Assembly (NCBI RefSeq): GCF_002217355.1
Contig: NZ_MUHA01000007.1
Span: forward strand, 62,001 to 126,000
DNA length: 64,000 nt
Source of the DNA: Flavobacterium oncorhynchi
Lineage (GTDB): Bacteria; Bacteroidota; Bacteroidia; Flavobacteriales; Flavobacteriaceae
Direction of reading: 5' to 3'
The translations under genes were made by a program, and so were the position numbers. Below the pieces are notes generated by a model, which saw only the letters and a program-made list of their open reading frames with translations, was not told where the DNA came from and did no database searches. Each line of letters starts with the position of its first letter. Within the stretch, counting starts at the first letter, position 1. Positions 55,265 through 64,000 of this stretch are shown here, one piece after another.

Positions 55265-55672
55265 TTATATTTCAGCACGTCCTATTTCGTTTATTTCTTC
55301 AAAATCGTCCTTAGGATCAGGTCCGTAAGCATTTACACCGCTATTACCTTCTGTACACAAGACAATAAGCAACCAGATAACTCCCGCTAACGGAATAAGT
55401 ACAACCAGAATAAACCAACCGCTTTTACCCGCATCGTGTAAACGTCTTACCATTACTCCTAAACCTGGTAAGAAAACCAATAAACTATAAATCGACGACA
55501 ATATACCTGAATCTGCTAGACCAAAAGTCAAACCAGCAAAATTATCCAAAGTTGAAAGTATTATAGAAATAATTACTGAAGCTAGTGTATAATACCAATA
55601 CTCACTTCTTCTTGCACGACCTGAAAAATTCGCATAGTTCTCAAAAACTACTTTCTTGTACCACTCAATCAT
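55265..55672 (-). CDS. DUF805 family membrane protein
   Basis: The 135-residue protein shows YKKVVFENYANFSGRARRSEYW, the signature VRRLHDAGKSGWF, and the final EGNSGVNAYGPDPKDD. It is similar throughout to the DUF805 protein at 54044. It is the first gene of the array and has no clear promoter in the 180-base gap before it. It has about four membrane segments. Role unknown. Confidence 0.87.
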   Translation of the reverse strand: MIEWYKKVVFENYANFSGRARRSEYWYYTLASVIISIILSTLDNFAGLTFGLADSGILSSIYSLLVFLPGLGVMVRRLHDAGKSGWFILVVLIPLAGVIWLLIVLCTEGNSGVNAYGPDPKDDFEEINEIGRAEI

Positions 55673-55792
55673 AAATAATAAATTAGTTTGTTAATATTTA
55701 TTGCATTTGAAGACTTTGATTATTTCTTCCTTTAATTTTTGTTAAAATCGCAACAATATTATCAAAAATTAATTTTATAAACTAATTATGAC

Positions 55793-55820
55793 GCGAGTTT
55801 TTTCACAAGAAAAAACTCGT
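55793..55820. repeat. Short hairpin CGAGTTTTTTC / GAAAAAACTCG
   Basis: Eleven-base arms with a small loop lie in the 180-base space between the DUF805 gene and the dehydrogenase gene. There is no T tract after the stem, so it is an unusual terminator if it is one for the dehydrogenase gene. Confidence 0.5.
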
Positions 55821-55852
55821 TATAAACTGTTAACTATTGTAGTTGTCTTTGC

Positions 55853-56800
55853 TTACTTTTTATAAATGGCCTTTATCTTATCTACAATAACCTGCGCAAG
55901 GCGCTCATGGCTTTCAAAAGTCCATCCGGCAATATGTGGTGTTAAGATTACTTTTCTTCCATCTAAAAGATATTGAAAGGCTTCTGGTGTATTTTTATCC
56001 TGAAAAAGTGTTTCAAAAGATAGTTTTTCATACTCTAAAACATCCAAACCTGCGCCAAGTACTTTTCCTAACTTCATTGTTGCGACCAAATCTGCCGTTA
56101 CAATATTTTTACCTCGTGAAGTATTAATGATCCATATTGGCTTTTTGAACTCATTAATAAACGCCGCATCAACCATTTTATCCGTTTCAGGAGTCCACGG
56201 AATATGCAAACTCAATACATCGGTTTTTTCATGAAGCTCTTTTAATGATACCTGTCTGGCATTTTCATCGCCTACATTATCTTGAATATCGTAACATAAA
56301 ACTTCAACATCAAATCCTCTCAGTTTTTTTGCAAAAGCTTTACCCATATTTCCATATCCAATGATCCCAACGGTTTTACCATCAAGTTCATGGCCGCGAT
56401 TACTTTCTCTATTCCATTGACCTGAGCGAATTTCATAATCGGCAATATTCAATTTATTAAAAAGAGAGAGAATCATTCCTAATGTATGTTCTGCCACAGC
56501 ATTGCAATTTCCTTCAGGAGCAGCAATTAATTCAATATCTTTATCCAGAGCATAATCACAATCAATACTTTCTAGACCTGCGCCAACTCTTGCTATAAAC
56601 TGCAAATTGACTGCCTTATCTAAAAACGTTTTGTCGATTTTAAATCGGCTGCGAATTACGATTCCATTATAATCTTGAATTTTCGCCTCAATTTCTTCTT
56701 TAGAAGAAGTAAAATCGGCATAATTTTCAAAACCAGCCTCTTCCAGCTGTTTCCATAAAATTGGATGGTTACTATCGATATGTAGAATTTTTACACTCAT
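55853..56800 (-). CDS. D-isomer-specific 2-hydroxyacid dehydrogenase
   Basis: The 315-residue protein is an NAD-dependent 2-hydroxyacid dehydrogenase in the 3-phosphoglycerate dehydrogenase group. The Rossmann motif is VGIIGYGNMGKAFAK. The catalytic Arg is in INTSRGKNIV, Glu in LDVLEYEKL and His in LTPHIAGWT. No ACT regulatory domain is present. The substrate cannot be fixed; phosphoglycerate, lactate, or a related acid is possible. It is a single gene, and the 367-base region upstream holds nothing else I can recognise. Confidence 0.87.
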   Translation of the reverse strand: MSVKILHIDSNHPILWKQLEEAGFENYADFTSSKEEIEAKIQDYNGIVIRSRFKIDKTFLDKAVNLQFIARVGAGLESIDCDYALDKDIELIAAPEGNCNAVAEHTLGMILSLFNKLNIADYEIRSGQWNRESNRGHELDGKTVGIIGYGNMGKAFAKKLRGFDVEVLCYDIQDNVGDENARQVSLKELHEKTDVLSLHIPWTPETDKMVDAAFINEFKKPIWIINTSRGKNIVTADLVATMKLGKVLGAGLDVLEYEKLSFETLFQDKNTPEAFQYLLDGRKVILTPHIAGWTFESHERLAQVIVDKIKAIYKK

Positions 56801-57167
56801 TTTTATTTAATTTATTAAAACAAAAATACGGTTAATTCTCTTAGTTTTTTATTGATTTATTAATCCTATAAACTCTGCCTGTTTTAAGGAAACCTGAATA
56901 TCCTTTTCAATAAATTAAAGAAATCCCTTTCAAACCAACTAATGGCTTTCGCATTCCTTACTTTAACATTACAAAAATTAAAACACTAATAAGAGTTAAT
57001 CAATTAATTTTCATAATTTTATAGATACCTGTTACTTTAAAAACGAATCATAAACCTGCCCCATTTTTCTTAACCTTAAAAAAATAATTGACCAATCGTT
57101 TAAACAAACTGATATTAAATTCTAATTAAGCAATTTACATTTTAACCATTTAAACAATAAAACAATT
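56801..57167. other. Intergenic stretch without recognised gene
   Basis: This 367-base AT-rich region lies between the divergent dehydrogenase and hydrolase genes and must contain both promoters. I see no ORF of note, hairpin or RNA in it. Confidence 0.5.
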
Positions 57168-57857
57168 ATGGCAACACAAGATTTAACTATTATTTTGGTT
57201 CACGGAGCGTGGGGAGATGGATCTCATTGGCAATATGTAATTCCTGAACTGACAAAAAAAGGATATAAAGTGCGCAGTGTTCAAAATCCTTTAACCTCTT
57301 TACAAGACGATATAAATAAAACAAAAGATTTAATTGATGCTCAAGACGGCAAGGTACTGCTGGTTGGGCATTCATACGGAGGAGCAGTAATTTCTGGAGC
57401 GGGAAACCACGACAAAGTTGCGGGTTTAGTTTATATCGCAGCATTTGCACCAGATGCAGGAGACAGCTTAGGAGCTCTTTTGGGACGAAGAGCCGGCTCG
57501 GGAGGCGCCAGTATATATCCTGATCCTAAAGGATTTTTATGGATTAAGTATGATGAATTTCACAAATCATTTGGACAGGATTTAGACGAAGAAAGAGCTT
57601 TAGTTATGGCACTGGCTCAAAAACCAATACATGGTCAGTGTTTTGGAGATCAAGCGGGCGAACCTGCATGGAAAACTAAACCAAGCTGGTATCAAATTTC
57701 CAATCACGATAATATGATTCCGCCAGAAACTCAAAAAGAAATGGCAGAACAATTAAATCCTAAAAAAATTATTCATTTAGACGCTGGCCATGCATCTCTG
57801 GCATCAAAACCTAAAGAGGTAAGTGCTTTAATTCTAGAAGCTGCAGCAGCTCTCTAA
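57168..57857 (+). CDS. Alpha/beta hydrolase, EstC-like
   Basis: The 229-residue protein has the cytoplasmic alpha/beta hydrolase form. The nucleophile elbow is LVGHSYGGAVISG with Ser near 70. The oxyanion strand is ILVHGAWGDGSHW near 9-21, and the His of the triad is in DAGHASLASKP near residue 204. There is no signal peptide. Substrate unknown; relatives include carboxylesterases and salicylate/methyl-ester hydrolases. It is single, with a good terminator after it. Confidence 0.87.
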   Translation: MATQDLTIILVHGAWGDGSHWQYVIPELTKKGYKVRSVQNPLTSLQDDINKTKDLIDAQDGKVLLVGHSYGGAVISGAGNHDKVAGLVYIAAFAPDAGDSLGALLGRRAGSGGASIYPDPKGFLWIKYDEFHKSFGQDLDEERALVMALAQKPIHGQCFGDQAGEPAWKTKPSWYQISNHDNMIPPETQKEMAEQLNPKKIIHLDAGHASLASKPKEVSALILEAAAAL

Positions 57858-57864
57858 GAAACTT

Positions 57865-57890
57865 AAAACCGCCAATTTAGGCGGTTTTTT
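57865..57890 (+). terminator. Terminator after the alpha/beta hydrolase
   Basis: AAAACCGCC pairs with GGCGGTTTT around AATTTA and a T run follows. Confidence 0.9.
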
Positions 57891-57956
57891 TATGGCTTTA
57901 GAAAAGAAATACGCCATTGCAAAACTTCAGGATTTTTTATTGGTTATATTTTTTTT

Positions 57957-57964
57957 TAACTTTG
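57957..57964 (+). promoter_or_regulatory. -7 promoter element of nhaA (TAACTTTG)
   Basis: This TAnnTTTG match lies 52 bases before the ATG. A TTG at 57940-57942 is 14 bases from it, slightly short for a -33 element. Confidence 0.4.
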
Positions 57965-58016
57965 AAAAACAAGAGTTAAAGAAAATTCTTTCTTTCTAAA
58001 TTATTATACCCTTCAA

Positions 58017-59159
58017 ATGAAACTAACCAAAACTTTTAAAGCCTTTTTTGAAAACGAAAAATCAGGCGGGCTGCTTCTATTATTTGTTACGATTGTTTCG
58101 TTGTACCTGGCTAATTCTTCTTATTCTGCTGAATATATCTCGTTTTGGGAAAAAGATTTCAATGGTCATTCTATCACGCATTGGATTAATGACGGTTTAA
58201 TGACTATTTTCTTTTTATTAATTGGTTTAGAATTAGAGAGAGAAATTTATCATGGTGAATTGTCCAGCATAAAAAATGCTTCACTTCCTATAATGGCTGC
58301 TTTTGGAGGAATGTTGGTTCCTGCCGCTATATTTCTAGCGCTAAACTTTGGAACAGCAACTCAAAACGGCGCAGGAATTCCTATGGCAACAGATATTGCT
58401 TTTGCAATTGGTATTCTTTCACTTTTAGGAAGCAAAGTGCCATCGTCGTTAAAAGTTTTTTTAACAGCTCTAGCAGTTATTGATGATTTGGGCGCTATAA
58501 TAGTAATTGCAGTATTTTACACCACTTCGATTGCTTTTGTAAATCTTGCTATTGCATTAGGAATATGGGTTTTCTTGTTTGTTTTGAATCGAATGAAAAT
58601 TCACAATCTAATTCCATACCTAATCGGCGGAGTTATTATGTGGTATTTTATGCTTAATTCAGGTGTTCATGCTACTATTACAGGTGTTATTCTCGCTTTT
58701 GTGATTCCGTTTGGCAATGGAGATGAGCAATCTTCTTCTTATAAACTACAGCATTTTTTACACAAACCAGTTGCCTTTGTAATTTTACCTCTTTTTGCTG
58801 TTGCAAATACTTGTATCGCGATCGAATCTGACTGGCATGAAGGATTAAATCACCCAAATACTTTTGGAATTATTCTAGGATTGGTTGTTGGAAAACCATT
58901 AGGAATCTTACTATTTTCGTCAATTGGTGTAAGTGCCGGATTATGCGCTTTACCTAAAAACTTAAAATGGGCGCATATTTTAGGAGCAGGAATGCTTGGG
59001 GGTATTGGTTTTACAATGTCTATTTTTATCACAATTCTTGCTTTTAAAGATCCTGAAACTATAGTATTTTCTAAAATAGCGATTTTAATTGCCTCTGTAT
59101 TATCTGGTGTATTTGGGTTTGTTTACCTCAAATATGTTTTGGGAAAGAAAAAAGTCTAA
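58017..59159 (+). CDS. nhaA: Na+/H+ antiporter NhaA
   Basis: NhaA swaps internal sodium for protons and keeps pH and salt in balance in the inner membrane. The 380-residue protein has the typical 11-12 helices and the motifs NDGLMTIFFLLIGLELERE, MATDIAFAIGILSLLG, and the key double Asp in LAVIDDLGAIIVIAVF. The C-terminal part includes HILGAGMLGGIGFTMSIFI. Length matches the family. It is a single gene with a -7 element upstream and a terminator behind. Confidence 0.95.
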   Translation: MKLTKTFKAFFENEKSGGLLLLFVTIVSLYLANSSYSAEYISFWEKDFNGHSITHWINDGLMTIFFLLIGLELEREIYHGELSSIKNASLPIMAAFGGMLVPAAIFLALNFGTATQNGAGIPMATDIAFAIGILSLLGSKVPSSLKVFLTALAVIDDLGAIIVIAVFYTTSIAFVNLAIALGIWVFLFVLNRMKIHNLIPYLIGGVIMWYFMLNSGVHATITGVILAFVIPFGNGDEQSSSYKLQHFLHKPVAFVILPLFAVANTCIAIESDWHEGLNHPNTFGIILGLVVGKPLGILLFSSIGVSAGLCALPKNLKWAHILGAGMLGGIGFTMSIFITILAFKDPETIVFSKIAILIASVLSGVFGFVYLKYVLGKKKV

Positions 59160-59165
59160 AAAATA

Positions 59166-59211
59166 AAAAATCCTAACTCCCTACTTATCAAGTTTGGAAT
59201 TAGGATTTTTA
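59166..59211. terminator. Bidirectional terminator nhaA / proC
   Basis: AAAAATCCTAACTCC pairs with GGAATTAGGATTTTT across a 15-base loop, with one mismatch, between convergent genes. Confidence 0.8.
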
Positions 59212-59231
59212 AATATTGATTTTATTTATTC

Positions 59232-60008
59232 TCAGCCTTTAATTTGTTTCAAAGAAGTCTTAATGCCTTTTATCAATGATGAACTGAAACCATTGTGTTC
59301 CATTTCATTCAAACCAACAATTGTACAGCCTTGAGGCGTTGTTACACGGTCGATTAATTGTTCTGGATGCACTTTTTCTTCTAATAACATTTTTGCTGCT
59401 CCTTTTACGGTTTGCGCAGCAATTGCTAAAGCCGTGTTTGAATCGAATCCAATTTCAATTCCTGCCTGCATAGAAGCACGAATGTAACGCAAGGCATATG
59501 CAGTACCGCAAGCACCTAAAACAGTCGCTGCATCCATTAATTTTTCATCAATTACCGGAGCTGTTCCTAAATCTTGAAATAGATCAACAATTGGCAGTGC
59601 TTTTTCACGGTCTTTTTCTGGAAAAGAAATACAGGTTGCCGATTCTCCAAACTGTGCCGCAATGTTTGGCATAATACGCACCACTGGATATTCGTTATTT
59701 GTTTTGGATTGAAGAACATCCAAAGACAATCCGCTTACTGCCGAAGCAATTGTTTTATTTTGAATAACTGGCAGAATTTCAGCTAAAACGATATCCACTT
59801 GATACGGTTTTATGGTTAAAATCACTACATCAGCTTCCTGAATATTATGTTTATTATCATTAGAAACAGTAATTCCGTATTCAGATAAATATTGAATACT
59901 TGCAGTGTTTCTTCTTGTTACTGTAACTTGATTGTTTTTTGAAAATTTTGCAATTCCTAAGGCAATAGAAACGCCTAGGTTCCCTCCCCCTATAATATGT
60001 ACTTTCAT
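59232..60008 (-). CDS. proC: Pyrroline-5-carboxylate reductase
   Basis: ProC makes proline from pyrroline-5-carboxylate with NAD(P)H. The 258-residue protein has a Rossmann start (VHIIGGGNLGVSIALGIAK) and the conserved C-terminal domain with GACGTAYALRYIRASMQAG, followed by the signature stretch KVHPEQLIDRVTTPQGCTI. It is cytoplasmic. The gene is alone, between a terminator shared with nhaA and a 181-base gap before mgtE. Confidence 0.93.
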   Translation of the reverse strand: MKVHIIGGGNLGVSIALGIAKFSKNNQVTVTRRNTASIQYLSEYGITVSNDNKHNIQEADVVILTIKPYQVDIVLAEILPVIQNKTIASAVSGLSLDVLQSKTNNEYPVVRIMPNIAAQFGESATCISFPEKDREKALPIVDLFQDLGTAPVIDEKLMDAATVLGACGTAYALRYIRASMQAGIEIGFDSNTALAIAAQTVKGAAKMLLEEKVHPEQLIDRVTTPQGCTIVGLNEMEHNGFSSSLIKGIKTSLKQIKG

Positions 60009-60189
60009 CCTGCTTGGTTTTAATTTATTGTTGGCTGATTAACAGCTCATTTTTCGGCATGTAAATTACGTAGATTTTACCCATTTTAAATCACTGTAAA
60101 CTATCAATTTGTGGCAAAAATCTAAAGTTCGAAAATCCTTTAGCGGTTGAAAAACCCTAATTCAATGCAGTAAACAAACCTATTTTATT

Positions 60190-61596
60190 TTATAACAACT
60201 TCCCTTTTAAGAGTAAGGACGCAATTGTAAAGTAAATCACTAATCCGGTTACATCAACCAAAGTAGCAACAAAAGGTGCTGATGAAGTTGCAGGATCCAG
60301 CTTAAGCTTTTTCAACAAAAAGGGTATCATTGATCCTGAAAGCGTTCCCCACAAAACAATAAATACTAATGAAAGTGAAACTGTCATTCCTATCGCCAAC
60401 CAGTGCTCTCCATATTCATATAATCCGCTTTGCTGCCAAACTAAAATTCTAATAAAACCAACAATACCTAAGATTGCTCCTAATAGAAATCCAGATGCAA
60501 TTTCTTTTTTCATTACATACCACCAATCCTTTAAAGTAAGTTCCTTTAAGGCCATAGCACGAATAATCAATGTTGCAGCTTGCGAACCTGAATTTCCTCC
60601 ACTCGAAATAATAAGCGGCACAAATAAGGCTAGAACAACGGCTTTTTCGATTTCTCCTTCAAAAAATCCCATTGCCGAAGCGGTAAACATTTCACCAATA
60701 AACAGAACAACCAGCCAAGTTGCTCTCTTTTTCACCATTTCACCAAGTCGAGTTTGAACGTAAGGAAGTTCTAACGCTTCAAGACCTCCAAACTTTTGAA
60801 TATCTTCGGTATCTCTTTTTTCGATTTCATCTTTGATTACGTCGATAATATCATCAATTGTAATGCGTCCCACTAAACGTCCTAATTCATCTACTACAGG
60901 TATTGCTTCCAGGTCGTATTTATCCATTATTCGAGCAACCTCAACATCTGGTGTTTCAACATTTACAGAATACAATTTTCTAATATAAATATCTGAAATT
61001 TGTGTTTTAGTAGAAGTAGTCAGCAAATCCTTAAGTGATAATCTGCCTTTAAGACGGTTTTCATCGTCGACGACATAAATAGAATGTACTCTTGAAACAT
61101 TTTCGGCTTGAATACGCATTTCTTTCACACAAGTAAGAACGTTCCAGTTTTCATTAACTTTCACTAACTCTTTATGCATGATACCTCCGGCAGTATCTTC
61201 ATCGTAACGAAGTAAGTCTACAATGCTTTTTGCGTGCTCAACGTCTTGAAGTTCCGAGATTACTTCAGCTTTTCTATCTTTCGAAAGTTCACCAATAATA
61301 TCTGCGGCATCATTCGTTTCAAGCTCATCAAGCTCTTCTGCAATTTCCTTTGGTGAAAGTCTATTTAAGATTTTCTCACGCAGATCATCCTCTAATTCCA
61401 AAAGAATCTCGGCTGTTTTCTCGCTGTCTAAAACCTTAAAAATATAAGTAGCATCTGCAATGTCAATTTCGTCAAGTATTTCGGCGAAATCAGCATGGTG
61501 CATGTCATTCAATAAAACCTCTAGCTCTTTATTGTTCTTAGCTTGAATAAGCTGTTCTATTTCCTTAATGAGCTCTTTACTGATTTTAAACTCCAT
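60190..61596 (-). CDS. mgtE: Magnesium transporter MgtE
   Basis: MgtE is a Mg2+-gated Mg2+ channel in the inner membrane. The 468-residue protein has the N-terminal helical domain (5-135), a CBS pair (about 140-260, ending [19 protein letters not shown]), the plug helix, and five transmembrane helices from about 295 with [16 protein letters not shown] and the conserved [16 protein letters not shown] near 440. It overlaps the end of rsmA by 11 bases, so the two are co-translated. No magnesium riboswitch is visible. Confidence 0.95.
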   Translation of the reverse strand: MEFKISKELIKEIEQLIQAKNNKELEVLLNDMHHADFAEILDEIDIADATYIFKVLDSEKTAEILLELEDDLREKILNRLSPKEIAEELDELETNDAADIIGELSKDRKAEVISELQDVEHAKSIVDLLRYDEDTAGGIMHKELVKVNENWNVLTCVKEMRIQAENVSRVHSIYVVDDENRLKGRLSLKDLLTTSTKTQISDIYIRKLYSVNVETPDVEVARIMDKYDLEAIPVVDELGRLVGRITIDDIIDVIKDEIEKRDTEDIQKFGGLEALELPYVQTRLGEMVKKRATWLVVLFIGEMFTASAMGFFEGEIEKAVVLALFVPLIISSGGNSGSQAATLIIRAMALKELTLKDWWYVMKKEIASGFLLGAILGIVGFIRILVWQQSGLYEYGEHWLAIGMTVSLSLVFIVLWGTLSGSMIPFLLKKLKLDPATSSAPFVATLVDVTGLVIYFTIASLLLKGKLL

Positions 61597-62365
61597 CGGC
61601 TTCTATTTTTTGAGTCAAAACAATAAATTCCTCGACACTAAGCTGTTCCGGACGTTTATCAAAGATAGTGTCTTCTCGCAGATTATCAGATAAATTTAAT
61701 GTTTTCAAACTGTTACGTAATGTTTTTCGTCTTTGCTGAAAAGCCGTTTTTACTACTGTAAAAAATAACTTTTCACCACAAGGAAGACTATAATCTTCCT
61801 TTCGGGTCATTTTCATCACACCCGACTTGACCTTGGGCGGAGGAATAAAAACATTTTCATCTACCGTAAACAGATACTCAGTATCATAGAAAGCCTGTGC
61901 TAAAACAGATAAGATTCCATAGGCTTTGGAGCCTTTTTTCTCGCAGATTCGTTCTGCAACTTCTTTTTGAAACATTCCCGAAAACTCAGGAATCTGGTCT
62001 CTAAACTCTAATGTTCTAAAAACAATTTGAGTAGAGATATTATAAGGGAAATTTCCAATTATTGCAAATTGTTTATCTCCGTATACTTCATGTATATTGT
62101 ATTTCAGAAAATCTTTCGAGATAATCTGATCTTTTAATTTTGGATAGTTCTCCCCTAAATACGCCACAGATTCGGTATCAATTTCGATCACGTGAGTATT
62201 AATTGGTTTCTCGAGCAAATACTTAGTAAGCACACCCATCCCAGGCCCTATTTCTAAAACCTCTTCATATCCCTTTAAGCTCAAAGTATCGGCAATTGCT
62301 TTTGCAATACTTTCGTCTTTAAGGAAATGTTGTCCTAAGTGTTTTTTGGCTTTTACTTTTTCCAT
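61586..62365 (-). CDS. rsmA: 16S rRNA (adenine1518/1519-N6)-dimethyltransferase
   Basis: RsmA (KsgA) methylates two adenines near the 3' end of 16S rRNA during small-subunit assembly. The 259-residue protein has [19 protein letters not shown] at the start, the SAM site [17 protein letters not shown], and the catalytic motif [12 protein letters not shown] (NxPY) near residue 98. It ends in the helical C-domain ([15 protein letters not shown]). It lies upstream of mgtE, overlapping by 11 bases. Confidence 0.96.
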   Translation of the reverse strand: MEKVKAKKHLGQHFLKDESIAKAIADTLSLKGYEEVLEIGPGMGVLTKYLLEKPINTHVIEIDTESVAYLGENYPKLKDQIISKDFLKYNIHEVYGDKQFAIIGNFPYNISTQIVFRTLEFRDQIPEFSGMFQKEVAERICEKKGSKAYGILSVLAQAFYDTEYLFTVDENVFIPPPKVKSGVMKMTRKEDYSLPCGEKLFFTVVKTAFQQRRKTLRNSLKTLNLSDNLREDTIFDKRPEQLSVEEFIVLTQKIEADGV

Positions 62366-62519
62366 TTTCTATCTTGTTTTGCCGCGAGGGCGCAAAAGTA
62401 TTCTTTTTGCTGCAAAGGCTCAAACTTTTTTACTACTAAGACTCAAAGACACAAAGTTTTATTTAGTTTTTTTTCCGATTTTATAACTAAAAGCGCAAAA
62501 CCGAGATTAAAAACTCAAA

Positions 62520-62831
62520 CTAGTGCTCTGAAATAAGCTCCAATTCTGTTCTAAAAGAGAGCATTTTATCAGCAAATAATTCTAATGCTTCTTGTCTTAA
62601 TTTAGGTGCGTCTTCAAGGTAATACTTTTCTAAAGTAGCCTTGCTGTCTGTTATATATTGAACTGAATATGTAATACCTCCCATTTCCTCTTCAACTAAA
62701 ACTCTAACAATTCTTGCCGATGAGAATTTTTGAGTTGCCAAAACTTCTGGTATGTGTTTTTCCTGCATCCATTTTAACCATTGGTCGTGAACGCTTTCGT
62801 GTATATTGGTTGTAACGTTGTAAATAATCAT
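62520..62831 (-). CDS. DUF4286-family protein
   Basis: The 103-residue protein looks like a small ferredoxin-like-fold protein of the DUF4286/antibiotic-monooxygenase-like type (IIYNVTTNIHESVHDQWLKW, then HIPEVLATQKFSSARIVRVL and TYSVQYITDSKATLEKYY). It is cytoplasmic, with no signal or metal site that I can assign. It lies between the TPR gene and rsmA, all on the minus strand, with more than 100 bases of repeat-bearing space on either side. Role unknown. Confidence 0.8.
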   Translation of the reverse strand: MIIYNVTTNIHESVHDQWLKWMQEKHIPEVLATQKFSSARIVRVLVEEEMGGITYSVQYITDSKATLEKYYLEDAPKLRQEALELFADKMLSFRTELELISEH

Positions 62832-62837
62832 TTTTTC

Positions 62838-62870
62838 TAAAGATTCTGAGATTCTGAGGCATTAAGATGC
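62838..62870. repeat. Copy of the intergenic CTAAG/CTGAG repeat
   Basis: The text CTAAAGATTCTGAGATTCTGAG matches the repeats near 49950 and 3053. It lies between the DUF4286 gene and the TPR gene. Confidence 0.5.
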
Positions 62871-62945
62871 TGATTTTTTTTCTTTCTAGGCTCTTAATCC
62901 CTTATTGAATCATCGTATTATTAATTTGTTTTTTGGAATTTAATT

Positions 62946-64000
62946 TTACAAATTCTTATCCCCTCTTAACTCTCGGTATTTTTTTCTGGCATCAACAAAG
63001 TAAATACTATCCTGATGATTAAAAATTACCTTTTCATATAAAGGCTTTGCCTTTTCTGTATCATGCAATTCGTCGTTGTAAATTTCTGCCGAAAAAAACA
63101 GTGCTTCATCAACATAAATTCCGTCGCTGTGATGATCGATAATTTGCTGGTATTGGCTTAAAGCCGAATTGTAATCCTTCAAACTCTCGTAAATCTTACC
63201 TAAACGCAACATTGTAACAGCTTCAATTTCCTGTCCTTTATAAGCCTTTAATATGCTTTGAAACTGTGCAATTGCATCTTGTTTTTTATTTTGATAAATT
63301 AAAAAATCACCTTTTGCAAACTGTTTCAAAGCTGTTTGTGTCGAATCGGCAGCTTTATTATCGTTTATTAACAAAAAATACTCCAGAGCATCATTGGCAA
63401 TCAATTGTGTATTTGCCGATTTTAATGCTTTAAACTGTGCTAAAGCCCACTCAAAATCAGTTTTAAAATAACTTGTTTTAGCGGCTTTTAAACTTGCTTC
63501 ATACACCATAACATCATTCTTTAGATCTAATTGAATCTGCGAATAATAAATTAATGCCTGATTGAATTTTTCTTCTAATAACAAAATATCTGCAAGTTCC
63601 ATCTTGGCATCTGCCTGCTGATATGCATTCAAATTTAATTCCAGCGCTTTTTTAACAATTGTCTTAGCTTCCTCTGTCTTTTTTAGATTAAAAGCTAAAA
63701 AATGCGCTTGAATTAATTGCAAAGATAAGGTAAAAGGAGTTATTTCGTAAGTTGTGAGCAATTGCTGTAACTCATTTGTAATTGCTGGATAATCTTTTTC
63801 CTGTGCTTTATCTATTTTAATCTGCATTAAACGGGCGTTGCTCTCTACCAATAAATCTAAATCTTTGGTGTTTTGAAGAATGAAATTTAAAATTTCTTCT
63901 GCCGTGTCAGTATCATCTTCATTTATGGCAAACTGGCTCAGATTTACAATGCTTATCAATGATTCTGGTTCGCGTTTGTAAATTGCTTTCTCTTGAATAA
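62946..64000 (-). CDS. TPR-repeat protein, 5' end outside the window
   Basis: The frame stays open from the stop at 62946 to the right edge, so the gene is cut. The first apparent start (TTG at 63959) is internal, since the reading continues with IQEKAIYKREPESLISI. At least 337 residues of tetratricopeptide-like helical repeats are visible (e.g. DYNSALSQYQQIIDHHSDGI and DTEKAKPLYEKVIFNHQDS). Such proteins hold protein complexes together, often at the envelope in flavobacteria. The missing N-terminus may hold a signal peptide. Its role cannot be judged. Confidence 0.85.
   Translation of the reverse strand, partial: IQEKAIYKREPESLISIVNLSQFAINEDDTDTAEEILNFILQNTKDLDLLVESNARLMQIKIDKAQEKDYPAITNELQQLLTTYEITPFTLSLQLIQAHFLAFNLKKTEEAKTIVKKALELNLNAYQQADAKMELADILLLEEKFNQALIYYSQIQLDLKNDVMVYEASLKAAKTSYFKTDFEWALAQFKALKSANTQLIANDALEYFLLINDNKAADSTQTALKQFAKGDFLIYQNKKQDAIAQFQSILKAYKGQEIEAVTMLRLGKIYESLKDYNSALSQYQQIIDHHSDGIYVDEALFFSAEIYNDELHDTEKAKPLYEKVIFNHQDSIYFVDARKKYRELRGDKNL

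Overview
The window looks like the chromosome of a Flavobacterium (Bacteroidota), close to the F. johnsoniae group. It is AT-rich. Several intergenic regions carry the Bacteroidota -7 promoter element TAnnTTTG, and Shine-Dalgarno sites are not conspicuous. Other markers are proteins with type IX secretion (T9SS) C-terminal domains, a TonB-dependent receptor with a carboxypeptidase-like regulatory domain, DUF4270 and DUF3667 proteins, atpDC separated from other ATP synthase genes, and an OlsF-type ornithine-lipid acyltransferase. I see no tRNA, rRNA, CRISPR array, insertion sequence, prophage or integrase. Most of the window is ordinary core chromosome.

Layout. 1-4.2 kb: an outer-membrane beta-barrel protein, a WYL-domain regulator, two DinB-fold proteins and thiL. 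4.3-8.4 kb: a signalling cluster with a TPR sensor kinase, its response regulator, a small exported peptide-repeat protein and an orphan LytTR regulator. 8.7-17.6 kb: glyQS, comF, a T9SS metalloprotease, ribF, a membrane protein, bioB and a JmjC-like cupin protein. 17.6-22.2 kb: a giant delta-60 repeat T9SS protein and recX. 22.3-29.6 kb: the other biotin genes (bioF, bioD, bioA and a ketosynthase) on the minus strand, interrupted by a TraB-like / ECF sigma / membrane protein operon and a 57-residue membrane protein gene. 29.7-42 kb: a DUF3667 protein, atpDC, an SGNH lipoprotein with a TonB receptor, glmS, a DUF4270 lipoprotein and a half-length glycogen-synthase-like protein. 42-48.8 kb: panC, panD, an esterase-like protein without the usual nucleophile, radA, an AsmA-like/GT51 transglycosylase and an RDD protein. 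48.9-56.8 kb: an aldo/keto reductase, an OmpA lipoprotein, exonuclease III, olsF, a mirrored DUF805-TM2-TM2-DUF805 array and a 2-hydroxyacid dehydrogenase. 57.2-64 kb: an alpha/beta hydrolase, nhaA, proC, rsmA-mgtE, a DUF4286-like protein and a TPR protein cut by the window end.

Links between genes. bioF, bioA, bioD and bioB cover the four late steps of biotin synthesis, and the ketosynthase beside bioA may act in the pimeloyl branch. panC and panD supply the last step of pantothenate synthesis and its beta-alanine. GlmS and the GT51 enzyme serve the cell envelope. OlsF makes a membrane lipid typical of flavobacteria.

I do not see a clear-cut new defence or mobile system. The least explained parts are the DUF805/TM2 array with look-alike terminators, the exported 24-residue-repeat protein beside a LytTR regulator whose phosphoacceptor Asp is Glu, a nested inverted repeat at 30.6-30.7 kb, the half GT5 protein, the GHD hydrolase, and dispersed intergenic CTAAG/CTGAG repeats.
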